Origin: Stenotrophomonas rhizophila
GTDB taxonomy: Bacteria > Pseudomonadota > Gammaproteobacteria > Xanthomonadales > Xanthomonadaceae
DNA length: 64,000 nt
Reading direction: 5' to 3'
Assembly (NCBI RefSeq): GCF_020857975.1
Contig: NZ_JACWUO010000014.1
Coordinates: 34,424-98,423, forward strand
The position numbers and the translations under genes are program-made. The notes under the pieces are model-generated. The model was given only the letters and a program-made list of their open reading frames with translations, was not told where the DNA came from and searched no databases. Of the stretch, positions 53,766 to 60,940 are shown in pieces (position 1 is the first letter of the stretch; every line of letters starts with the position of its first letter).

Positions 53766-54103
53766 GGCGCGCTCCCCCTACGGACCATCGAAGTGGCTTT
53801 CGCTTCCCTAGCGGCGCGCTGCAGCTTTCTGGGGATCTTCGCCGGCACCGGCGCCGGGCGCTCGATCACCGTCAGAGTGATGCAGCCCTGCCGTGCCTCG
53901 ATCTTCAGACGCGAGCCCACGTCGAAGCCCAGCTTGTCCAACCAACGGCCGCGCAGGCGCAGATACGGCACCACCTCGTCGCGGCCGTATTCCTCGCGGA
54001 TCGGATACAGCGCCGCACCCACTTTGCAGCGGTGGGTCGAGCGGGCATAGGGTTTGCGTTTGGGGGGCTCGAAGAGCGGCGAGTTGGCCCACGACGTCAG
54101 CAT
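53762..54103 (-). CDS. SymE-like toxin
   Basis: 113 residues from an ATG with a perfect AGGAGGT site. The SymE/AbrB-like core is VPYLRLRGRWLDKLGFDVGSRLKIEARQGCITLTVIE (about 46-82). SymE is an SOS-induced RNA-binding toxin in E. coli, held by the antisense RNA SymR. The basic N- and C-terminal extensions would favour RNA or DNA contact. Here it is followed by an overlapping antitoxin-like gene rather than standing alone. Whether an antisense RNA also exists cannot be told. Confidence 0.8.
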   Translation of the reverse strand: MLTSWANSPLFEPPKRKPYARSTHRCKVGAALYPIREEYGRDEVVPYLRLRGRWLDKLGFDVGSRLKIEARQGCITLTVIERPAPVPAKIPRKLQRAAREAKATSMVRRGSAP

Positions 54104-54125
54104 GTTGCACCTCCTGTCAGGATCG

Positions 54126-54146
54126 CCCTCGTCGGGATGGCGAGGG
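54126..54146 (-). other. Hairpin in the symE leader
   Basis: CCCTCG and CGAGGG pair around a nine-base loop, ending 22 bases before the symE ATG (minus strand). It could belong to the symE leader or to an opposing RNA. No promoter pattern for an antisense RNA was confirmed. Confidence 0.3.
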
Positions 54147-54263
54147 TGTCGGGAGGCTAGAACCGCAGAGAGCCGGCGGGCGTATTCCCACTAGGGTGTT
54201 GTATTAGCCGCCCTCCCGACGGAGGAGGATCAACTTTATCTCTCTGGGAGGTTCTAGGCTCCG

Positions 54264-54389
54264 ATGTACACCATGCGCGATGGTGCAGAAGATGGGAAAT
54301 CGCTTGTTTCTGTTGATTCGGACCGGTTGGTTGAACATGCCTACGCCAATGTCGCAACTTGCACTGTCAGTGTTTTCAAAGTCCGCTAG
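54264..54389 (+). CDS. Possible 41-residue small protein
   Basis: MYTMRDGAEDGKSLVSVDSD and a further 21 residues, in DNA of lower GC than the flanks. No clear ribosome site. It may be a fragment of an acquired gene. The remainder of the 406-bp gap 54104-54509 shows no convincing feature except the attC-like end and the direct repeat listed separately. Confidence 0.2.
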   Translation: MYTMRDGAEDGKSLVSVDSDRLVEHAYANVATCTVSVFKVR

Positions 54390-54477
54390 AACGCGGCGCG
54401 GCGCGGCGCTCATCGTCATGTCCGTGGCGCGATCGCACCACAAGCATCGCCACCTGCCGAGTGCGGCATGGCCTCTG

Positions 54478-54495
54478 TCGGCCAGAAGCAGACAT
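54478..54495 (+). repeat. Direct repeat, left copy, flanking the HEPN island
   Basis: TCGGCCAGAAGCAGACAT. It matches 17 of 18 bases of the copy at 57256-57273 in the same orientation. The DNA between the copies (2.8 kb) holds the two HEPN-motif genes. Confidence 0.55.
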
Positions 54496-54496
54496 A

Positions 54497-54563
54497 GGCC
54501 AACGTAAAGCTAACCGGCCTGCGTTGCTTTTTGCACATGCTCGGTTGAGCGCAATGTTATGTC
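54497..54563 (-). other. attC-like site at the end of a putative gene cassette
   Basis: On the minus strand the segment runs from GACATAACATTGCGCTCAACC to GGTTAGCTTTACGTTGGCC. The inner boxes (CTCAACC / GGTTAGC) and the outer GTTGGCC (fits GTTRRRY) resemble integron attC cores, and the gene stop falls inside the site, as in many cassettes. The opposite outer box is poor and the central stem is weak. No integrase gene is in the window. Confidence 0.35.
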
Positions 54564-55259
54564 GCCGGTGAGGCCCCGCTTCTTTTTCAGAAGCTCCAAC
54601 TTTTGAGAAAGCGTAAATTGCGATGCTGCCGCCAGTTGTTCCTTGACTCGGCACAAGAGCGGCCAGTAGTCACGGTGAAATGCTTTCTCCGGGGATTCAA
54701 CTAACGCCTCGACGATTAGGCAGAGTCCTTCACAACCCTTCTTGAGAAGGTCGAGTTTCACCAAATCAAGGTTCGCAAGCGAACCGGTCAAGTCTGTATT
54801 CAGTGCCGTGTTCTTGTTATTCAGCGCAACTTGCCACTGCCCGTGCGCCACTTTGTTACGAAGTTGGCTCGGGGTTTCAATGTATGCCTTGATAAGGCGA
54901 CTGAGTTCTTGCTTTACGTTCGGAACATAGTTGCCATTTCTCGAACGAATCTTTCGTAGTGCAAGCGCTACACATTTTTCCCAGGCAGAGACAATGCTGC
55001 CCCGCTCCCCTGCTGTCTTGATTTGACGAATCTCGTCTAGCTCAAAGCAGTGCGGTGTGTGGACTAATTTGGAAAATGCCGCCTCAGACCATGCACAGTA
55101 GGTAAGAGCCAAGACCTTTGTCTGTAGCTCAACTGATGCTTTGTTGTTCGCCAGGAGGTCGCGGTGAATACCGCGTTTTATGTGCTTCCAGCCCTGCTCA
55201 AGAACTCTCAGGTTCGCTGTCTGCGCTTGGAAGACTTCAAGCTGCTGCTTTCTGTTCAT
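54510..55259 (-). CDS. HEPN-motif protein, putative RNase
   Basis: 249 residues, mostly helical and basic, of low GC. Not recognised as a named gene. The segment IETPSQLRNKVAHGQW contains RNKVAH, the RNxxxH (R-phi-X3-H) active-site motif of HEPN RNases, in a setting like the MAE_28990-type HEPN family. HEPN proteins act in toxin-antitoxin and phage-defence systems, often cutting tRNA or mRNA. The start ATG has only a weak GGA upstream; a tRNA-like element and an 11-bp hairpin lie directly before it. The 3' end overlaps the attC-like site. Confidence 0.65.
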   Translation of the reverse strand: MNRKQQLEVFQAQTANLRVLEQGWKHIKRGIHRDLLANNKASVELQTKVLALTYCAWSEAAFSKLVHTPHCFELDEIRQIKTAGERGSIVSAWEKCVALALRKIRSRNGNYVPNVKQELSRLIKAYIETPSQLRNKVAHGQWQVALNNKNTALNTDLTGSLANLDLVKLDLLKKGCEGLCLIVEALVESPEKAFHRDYWPLLCRVKEQLAAASQFTLSQKLELLKKKRGLTGDITLRSTEHVQKATQAG

Positions 55260-55269
55260 ATCGTTCCGT

Positions 55270-55310
55270 GCAGGTAAAGAACACTATCGTTTCAAATGCT
55301 CTTTACCTGC
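55270..55310 (-). promoter_or_regulatory. Stem-loop just before the HEPN-motif gene
   Basis: GCAGGTAAAGA and its perfect complement TCTTTACCTGC enclose 19 bases and end 11 bases before the HEPN gene ATG. One arm is also the 3' acceptor strand of the tRNA-like element, so the two structures compete. Likely affects translation of the downstream gene. Confidence 0.45.
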
Positions 55311-55375
55311 CCGGAATCGAACCGGGAACCTGCAGATTGCCTCTGCAGTGCCTTACCATATTCGGCCACAGATCC
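55303..55375 (-). tRNA. tRNA-like element, Cys-type anticodon GCA, probably degenerate
   Basis: Minus strand, 73 nt. D arm GCC-loop-GGC with GGTAA, anticodon arm CTGCAG-AGGCAAT-CTGCAG and a perfect T arm CCCGG-TTCGATT-CCGGG. The acceptor pairs at 5 of 7 positions. The loop has G instead of the near-universal U33, and no CCA follows, so normal function in translation is unlikely. It may be a cassette-borne tRNA relic or a tRNA mimic tied to the HEPN gene 44 bases downstream. Confidence 0.45.
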
Positions 55376-55385
55376 AAGGCAAGGA

Positions 55386-55830
55386 TAACTCGTATGCCAT
55401 ACGCGTGGCAAGTGGTGCGGCATGACTACACGGTAGCCGGACCCGTGGGGTCAGGTTATACAACTTATCCACCGCGCCGTATGGCGGTCTATGCCCTAAG
55501 CCGACTCGATCTTAGAATGGCGGCATCCTGAGGACAAGTCGACGTTGGCCCGTCCCAGCGAGCTTACCTGGGTGCATTTCATGAGCCGCGAAGAAGCACT
55601 TAAGAATGTTCTTCGTGCCGAAGTGGGCCTGACCTACCCCGATAAATCGTCCTCATTTCCTGCCACGCCGGGTATACGCTTTCAGCCAAAAGGAGCGAGT
55701 AGGTCGGAGGCAGCAGCGGTCCTCACAGTCCCAATGCGTTCGTGCCACAAAGCCAGTGCGCACTGAGCGATGCTGTGCGACCCTAGAACCTCTAAGCTTC
55801 ACTGATCGAAGGTCGGTGATAGGACTGAGC
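55386..55830. other. Gap between the HEPN-motif genes with no confident gene
   Basis: The stretch has a GC-rich hairpin near 55475 (ACCGC / GCGGT type) and, near 55630, TGACCTACCCCGATAAATCG, which resembles an insertion-sequence end. No matching opposite end or transposase was found. A 73-codon frame from 55545 starting with TTG is open but has no support. Confidence 0.3.
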
Positions 55831-57117
55831 GTGAAGCAGCGATACGAGGGTCTCAACGGCGAAGCCCTGCCGAGAGTGGTGCCATTGCCGGTCGAGCATG
55901 TGCTGCAACGCTACCGCGATGTGTGGGTACCGATCGATACCTATCCATATTTGGCTGTCGATACGAAGCGGGTTGATGCGCACTGTCAGGACATCGGCAA
56001 CTTCGCGGTGTTCGCGGGCGGTCGCCTGATGCAGAACCTCCGGCCCGAAGAAGGCGGCAGCCGTTTGATCTCGGGAATGATGGGCAGTGGCGTCGATGCC
56101 GGACTCTCTCCCGAATCAAAGGTGGTTGTGGAGGGCATGGCCAATCCACGCGCGCATTGGATCATGAACTTCAATGACGCGTTCGCCGTTGGTATGCATC
56201 CATTCGCTGCGCTTCACACGCACTACATCTACGTCGACGGGAACGGTAGCTACCAGCGCAAATTTGCCGAATTGGTGATCGTCGACCGGCATAGTCGGCC
56301 GCGGTGCGCCCTAGTCGACTTCGACCCGCTGGCAGAGATGGCACTGACGTTTCATCTTGAATATATCAATGAGCCGCGCGACAGGTCATGCGACATGGTT
56401 CGCTTGACGACGTTACTCGATGCAATGTTCGTGGAGAACGAGAAGATCCTCACCGCAGCGACCGCGCACCACTGCGAGCACGCGCCGCTGGAAAAGCCGT
56501 TCGACTATGTTGCACCAACGCTGACCCGTTACGGCCGTCTAACCCACGACGCTGGCGGGCAGCCACGGATCGAGCTGTCGTTCGCGCTGCTGCACTACGA
56601 AAAGGCGTTGCGCGAGTTCGACTCGCTCAAGGCGGCGGCGGCGAAGAAAGACACCGAGGCCGCGTTCGTCCATGGCGTCTACTGCGTGGTCGCCATTGCA
56701 GCCTGCGTCGAGGCTACCGGCAACCGACTCGCGTTCTTGCAGACTGGCGTTCATCCTGACCACCGCGACAAGCGCCAGCCGCTGCACAAGATCAACGATG
56801 CTGGCGCGGCACTCGCGCAGGCCGCAGGCCGCGCGTTCGTGCCGATCGTGGCCGGGCGGCCGATCTACCATTCGCTGGAGCGGGTGCGCGAGCTGCGCAA
56901 TGCCTTCATGCACGCCAAGGAGCGCGACGAGGAAGTCGATCCGGTAGCGCTGACCTCGACCGTGTTCACCGCCGTCGACGAGAGCCGCTGTCGGGACTAC
57001 CTGCACCACCTGCGCCTAGCCGTTGCTCATGTGTTTGACCAACTCGCGCCTGAGCATGCCGCGCCGATCGTGACGCGCGGTAACGTCGATTGGCTCGGCG
57101 GGATTGAGGTGCCTTAG
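55831..57117 (+). CDS. Hypothetical protein with C-terminal HEPN motif
   Basis: 428 residues from the GTG at 55831 (AGGA six bases upstream); frame is open further up, with other GTGs at 55816 and 55756. Not recognised. The first 200 residues are mixed alpha/beta (VPIDTYPYLAVDTKRVD; NPRAHWIMNFNDAFAVG; ALHTHYIYVDGNG). From about 235 it becomes helical, and RVRELRNAFMHAKERDEEVD carries RNAFMH, an RNxxxH HEPN-type motif. It may be an unrelated HEPN RNase sharing the island with the 249-residue protein, in the opposite orientation. Confidence 0.6.
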   Translation: MKQRYEGLNGEALPRVVPLPVEHVLQRYRDVWVPIDTYPYLAVDTKRVDAHCQDIGNFAVFAGGRLMQNLRPEEGGSRLISGMMGSGVDAGLSPESKVVVEGMANPRAHWIMNFNDAFAVGMHPFAALHTHYIYVDGNGSYQRKFAELVIVDRHSRPRCALVDFDPLAEMALTFHLEYINEPRDRSCDMVRLTTLLDAMFVENEKILTAATAHHCEHAPLEKPFDYVAPTLTRYGRLTHDAGGQPRIELSFALLHYEKALREFDSLKAAAAKKDTEAAFVHGVYCVVAIAACVEATGNRLAFLQTGVHPDHRDKRQPLHKINDAGAALAQAAGRAFVPIVAGRPIYHSLERVRELRNAFMHAKERDEEVDPVALTSTVFTAVDESRCRDYLHHLRLAVAHVFDQLAPEHAAPIVTRGNVDWLGGIEVP

Positions 57118-57255
57118 AGGTCAGCGCGCAAAGCCACGGACTGCCCGACCCCGACCTCGCGCGACCTGAGGCTGCCCGTTGTTGAGGGCCCTTGCGGGCA
57201 AGCGGTGGCAATCAGTGCCCATATTGAGTCATTCCGCCCCGTAGAACGACGGCTT

Positions 57256-57273
57256 TCGGCCAGAAGCGGACAT
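57256..57273 (+). repeat. Direct repeat, right copy, flanking the HEPN island
   Basis: TCGGCCAGAAGCGGACAT, partner of 54478-54495. It lies in the 197-bp gap between the HEPN-motif gene and cydC, which holds nothing else of note. The motif may also be dispersed in the genome. Confidence 0.55.
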
Positions 57274-57314
57274 CAGCCGACATCCCCAATAGCATCCCCC
57301 ACGAGCCATCACCC

Positions 57315-58985
57315 CTACCCCAACCGCCCCTCCCGCAACCGATAACTCCGATGCACGATGCCCTCCGGCAATGCGTCATGCGTAATCATCAACAAACTCC
57401 GCCCGCCCAGCGCGGCCACCATGTCATGCAGCAACGCATGCGCGGTATCCACGTCCAACCCCTCGGTGGGCTCGTCCAGCAGCAGGATCGGCGCGTCGCG
57501 CAGCAGCGCGCGCGCCAGGGCCAGGCGCCGCGCCTGGCCGGCCGACATGGTGGCGCCGTTTTCGCCTACCCAGGCCTGCAGGCCGCCCAACTGCTCGGCC
57601 CAGCCCTGCAGCCGCACGTCGGCCAATACTTGCCATAGGCGGGCATCGCCGGCATCGGGATCGCCCAGGCGCAGGTTGTCGGCGATGCTGCCGGCAAATA
57701 CCGGGGCGTTCTGCGGCAGCCAGGCGATCTGGCGGTGCCAGTGGTCCTGGGCGAGGTGGGCGATGTCGATGCCGCCGTAGCGGACCCGGCCGGCGTCGGG
57801 GTCCCACAGCCGCAGCAGCAGCGCCGACAGCGTGGTCTTGCCGCTGCCGCTGTCGCCGCCGATGGCGATGCGTTCGCCTGGCTGCAGTTCCAGTTGCACG
57901 TCCTGCAGCAGCGCGCGCGCCTGGCCCGGCCAGCGGAAGGCGACGTTGTCGAAACTCAGTGTGGCGGCCTGCGCCGGCAGCGCGACCGGATCGGTCGGTT
58001 CGGCTACGCCGGGGGCCTGGTCGACGATGGTTTCCAGCCGCACCGCCGCCACCCGGCCGGACAGCCAAGATTGCCAGGCCAGGCCGATGCCGGCCCACAG
58101 TTCCAGCAGGGCCACGGTGAGAAACACCAGCGCCGCGGCCAGTGCGGCGTCGATGGCGCCCTGCTGGAAACCGTGCAGGGCCAGCCACAGCATCGCCACC
58201 AGGCCGGCGGCGGCGCACAGGCCGTGCAGCGCGTTGCCGCGGATCAGCCGCCAGCGGCGGCGGCGGTCGCGCGATTTGAGTTGCTTGGCCGCTACCAGCA
58301 CGCGCTGGTTCCAGTGCTCGCCGGCCTGCAGCGCGGCCAGGTCGGCGGCGCCTTCCAGCCCTTCGAAAGACTGGGTGCGCAGCTGCGCCCGATGCAGGGC
58401 GCGGTCGCGTTCCTGTTCGCCGGCGCCGCGCACGGTCAGCCAGGGCACGCCTATGCCGATCAGCAGCGCCAGCACCGCCAGCAGGGCGGCGGCGGGCGGG
58501 TAGATGATGCCGGCCGAGACCACGGCCACCACCGAGATGCCGGCCAAGGCCAGCAACGGGCCGATCGCGCGCACCAGCAGGCCGTCCACTTCGCCGATGT
58601 CCGACATCAGCCGCGCCAGCAGTTCGCCGGTGCGGATGCCGGCCAGCCGCGCCGGGGCCAGCGGCAGCGCGCGGCGGAAGAACCACACGCGCAGGTCGCG
58701 GGCGATGCGCAGGGTGACGTCGTGGCCCACCAGTTTTTCGAAATAGCGCGAGACGATGCGCGCCATGGTCAGGCCGCGGATGCCGGCCGAGGGCGAGAAG
58801 AAATTGAAGCCGCTGCCCAGCCCGGCCGCGCCGGCCAGCGCGGCGGCGGTGAGGAAGCCGCCGGACAGGCCCAGCAGCGCGGTGCCGGCCAGCATGGTGG
58901 TCCACAGCAGCAGCAAGGTCAGCAGCAGGCGAGCGCGGTGGCGGGTGAACACGTCCTTGAGGGTATCGATACGCGGCGTGTTCAT
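57315..58985 (-). CDS. cydC: Cysteine/glutathione ABC exporter subunit CydC
   Basis: 556 residues: six-helix membrane domain (about 1-310) and ABC domain with Walker A GGDSGSGKTT, signature MSAGQARRLALARALL and Walker B ILLLDEP. With CydD it exports cysteine and glutathione to the periplasm, needed for assembly of cytochrome bd. Its ATG overlaps the cydD stop (ATGA). Confidence 0.95.
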   Translation of the reverse strand: MNTPRIDTLKDVFTRHRARLLLTLLLLWTTMLAGTALLGLSGGFLTAAALAGAAGLGSGFNFFSPSAGIRGLTMARIVSRYFEKLVGHDVTLRIARDLRVWFFRRALPLAPARLAGIRTGELLARLMSDIGEVDGLLVRAIGPLLALAGISVVAVVSAGIIYPPAAALLAVLALLIGIGVPWLTVRGAGEQERDRALHRAQLRTQSFEGLEGAADLAALQAGEHWNQRVLVAAKQLKSRDRRRRWRLIRGNALHGLCAAAGLVAMLWLALHGFQQGAIDAALAAALVFLTVALLELWAGIGLAWQSWLSGRVAAVRLETIVDQAPGVAEPTDPVALPAQAATLSFDNVAFRWPGQARALLQDVQLELQPGERIAIGGDSGSGKTTLSALLLRLWDPDAGRVRYGGIDIAHLAQDHWHRQIAWLPQNAPVFAGSIADNLRLGDPDAGDARLWQVLADVRLQGWAEQLGGLQAWVGENGATMSAGQARRLALARALLRDAPILLLDEPTEGLDVDTAHALLHDMVAALGGRSLLMITHDALPEGIVHRSYRLREGRLG

Positions 58986-60712
58986 GCCGGCAGCTCCGAG
59001 GCGTGGCGGGCGCCGCTGGCGGTGAGGGTCAGGCGGGTATCGGCCCAGCGCATCGCCGCTTCGCTGTGGGTGGCGATGACCACGCTGCGCCCGCGCGCGA
59101 AGGCAGCCAGGGTGCGCAGCAGGTCGGCTTCGGTGTCGGCATCGAGGAAGGCGGTGGGTTCGTCGAGCAGCAGCAGCTGCGGGTCGCGCAACAGCAGCCG
59201 GGCCAGGCCGATGCGGCGTGCTTCGCCGCCGGACAGGCCAAAACCGCGTTCACCGATCACCGTGTCCAGGCCGCGCGGCAGCGCGGCGGCAAAGCGCATC
59301 ACCTGCGCCGCTTCGGCCACCGCGTGCAGGTGCGCGTCGGTGGCGCCGGGGGCGGCCAGACGCAGATTGTCGGCGATGCTGCCGTGGAACAGGTAGGGGC
59401 GCTGGCCGGCATAGCCGATTTCCAGGCCCGGGCGCAGCACGATGCTGCCCGAGCGTGGCGGCAGCCAGCCGGCCAGGGCTTCGAGCAGGGTACTCTTGCC
59501 GCTGCCGCTGGGCCCGACCAGGGCCACGCGCTGGCCGGCCTCGATCTGGAACGACAGCTGCCGCACCACATCGTGCGGCGCGCCCAGCGGGCGCAGGCTG
59601 AGCTCGCGCACCTGCACCGGCGGGGCATGCTGTTCCAGCAGCTCGGGCGCGCGCGGCAGCGCGGCCGGCGCCTCGCTGGCCGCGTCGGCCGCCGGCAGCT
59701 CGCCCAGCAGGCGCTCCACTTCGGCCGCGGCGGCCAGTGCGTTGGCGCGGTCGTGGTAGTGCGCGGCCAGCCGCCGCAGCGGCGCGTAGAACTCCGGCGC
59801 CAGCAGCAGGCAGAACATGCCCACGCCCAGCGTGGGCACCTGCGCGTGCAGCGACATCAGCCCCAGGTAGCTCAGGCCCAGGTACAGCGCCACCATGGCC
59901 ACGCTGACCGAGGCGAAGAACTCCAGCACGGTGGAGGACAGGAAGGCGATGCGCAGCACTTTCAGGGTGCGCTCGCGCACGCCTTCGGCGGCGGCCTCCA
60001 CCCCGGCCAGTTCGGCCTGGCCGCGTCCGTACAGGCGCAGCAGGCCCAGGCCCTTGATGCGGTCGGCGAAATGCCCGCTCATTCGTGCCAGTTCGCCCAG
60101 CTGCGCGCGCCCGGCCGCTTCGGCGCCCCAGCCGACCAGCATCATGAAGAACGGCACCAGCGGTGCGGTAAACAGCAGGATCAGCGCCACCACCCAGTCG
60201 GTCCAGGCCACTGCCAGCACGATCAGCAGCGGTACCACCACCACTTCGATGCGCACCGGCTGGTAGCCGGCGTAGTAATTTTCGATCGCATCGGCGTGGG
60301 CCAGCATCAGCTCGCCCAGCTCGCCGGTGCGTTGCTGGCGCAACCACAGCGGCCCGCGCCCGAGCAGCCGCCGGTAGACCCGCTCGCGCAGGGCCAGCCG
60401 CGCCGCATCGGCCACGTCGCCGGCGGCAGCCTGGGTGGCGCTGCCCAGCAGGGTGCGCACCGCCAGTACCACCAGCAGGCCCAGCAGCACCGGGGTGGCC
60501 TGGGCCAACGGCCGGTGCTGCACCAGCACTGCCTGGATCAGCCAGGCGATCGCCGCGGCCTGGCCGATCAGCAGCGCCCCGGACAGGCAGATGCACACTG
60601 CCGCCCAGCGTTGGCGGCCGCGTGCGGCCTGCCCCAGCCCGCCCAGCCATTGCAGGCGCTGGCGGCGCAGGGTGGCCGTTTCAACGGCGGTGGCGTCAGG
60701 GGGTATGCTCAA
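58982..60712 (-). CDS. cydD: Cysteine/glutathione ABC exporter subunit CydD
   Basis: 576 residues from a TTG (no in-frame ATG or GTG nearby). Membrane domain with the CydD pattern QRTGELGELMLAHADAIENYYAGYQPVR, then ABC domain: Walker A GPSGSGKST, signature LSGGEARRIGLARLLL, Walker B LLLLDEPTAFLD. Forms a heterodimer with CydC. Divergent from cydABX, sharing a 228-bp regulatory region. Confidence 0.95.
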   Translation of the reverse strand: MSIPPDATAVETATLRRQRLQWLGGLGQAARGRQRWAAVCICLSGALLIGQAAAIAWLIQAVLVQHRPLAQATPVLLGLLVVLAVRTLLGSATQAAAGDVADAARLALRERVYRRLLGRGPLWLRQQRTGELGELMLAHADAIENYYAGYQPVRIEVVVVPLLIVLAVAWTDWVVALILLFTAPLVPFFMMLVGWGAEAAGRAQLGELARMSGHFADRIKGLGLLRLYGRGQAELAGVEAAAEGVRERTLKVLRIAFLSSTVLEFFASVSVAMVALYLGLSYLGLMSLHAQVPTLGVGMFCLLLAPEFYAPLRRLAAHYHDRANALAAAAEVERLLGELPAADAASEAPAALPRAPELLEQHAPPVQVRELSLRPLGAPHDVVRQLSFQIEAGQRVALVGPSGSGKSTLLEALAGWLPPRSGSIVLRPGLEIGYAGQRPYLFHGSIADNLRLAAPGATDAHLHAVAEAAQVMRFAAALPRGLDTVIGERGFGLSGGEARRIGLARLLLRDPQLLLLDEPTAFLDADTEADLLRTLAAFARGRSVVIATHSEAAMRWADTRLTLTASGARHASELPA

Positions 60713-60839
60713 AACAGGTCACTGGCGGCCACGGGGAGGTTCCGGTCGATTGTAGGGGCTCCCGGGGCGGGGCCGCTGCGGCACTCGGTCGCAGGCCCGG
60801 CCCGGCTGCATACGATTCCTTCGCGGGATCGTTTGTACA

Positions 60840-60853
60840 TTGATCTGGATCAA
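60840..60853. promoter_or_regulatory. FNR-type binding site
   Basis: TTGATCTGGATCAA is a perfect TTGAT-N4-ATCAA dyad, midway between cydD (128 bp) and cydA (87 bp). An FNR/Anr-like oxygen-responsive regulator could therefore control both directions. Confidence 0.75.
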
Positions 60854-60940
60854 GGCCTTTTGAAGTTGTCGGTCACAGAATTGCGCTGTAGACCCCCTTC
60901 CCGCCACCTGTAACGGCAAAACCCACGAGGTAGCCAGGCC

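Noticed and set aside
55303..55375. A functional tRNA-Cys
   Set aside because: G at position 33, two mismatches at the top of the acceptor stem and no CCA make it a poor translational tRNA; it is kept only as a tRNA-like element.
55395..55470. A second attC site upstream of the tRNA-like element, which would complete a cassette
   Set aside because: TATAACC and GAGTTATCC lie about 80 bases apart, but the core boxes do not fit GTTRRRY and the arms do not pair well.
55545..55766. A 73-codon frame from a TTG between the two HEPN-motif genes
   Set aside because: No ribosome site, no family resemblance, and it runs across a possible insertion-sequence end.
60713..60780. A TTG start for cydD being wrong
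   Set aside because: No in-frame ATG or GTG is near and the N-terminus matches the expected length, so TTG was kept despite a weak ribosome site.
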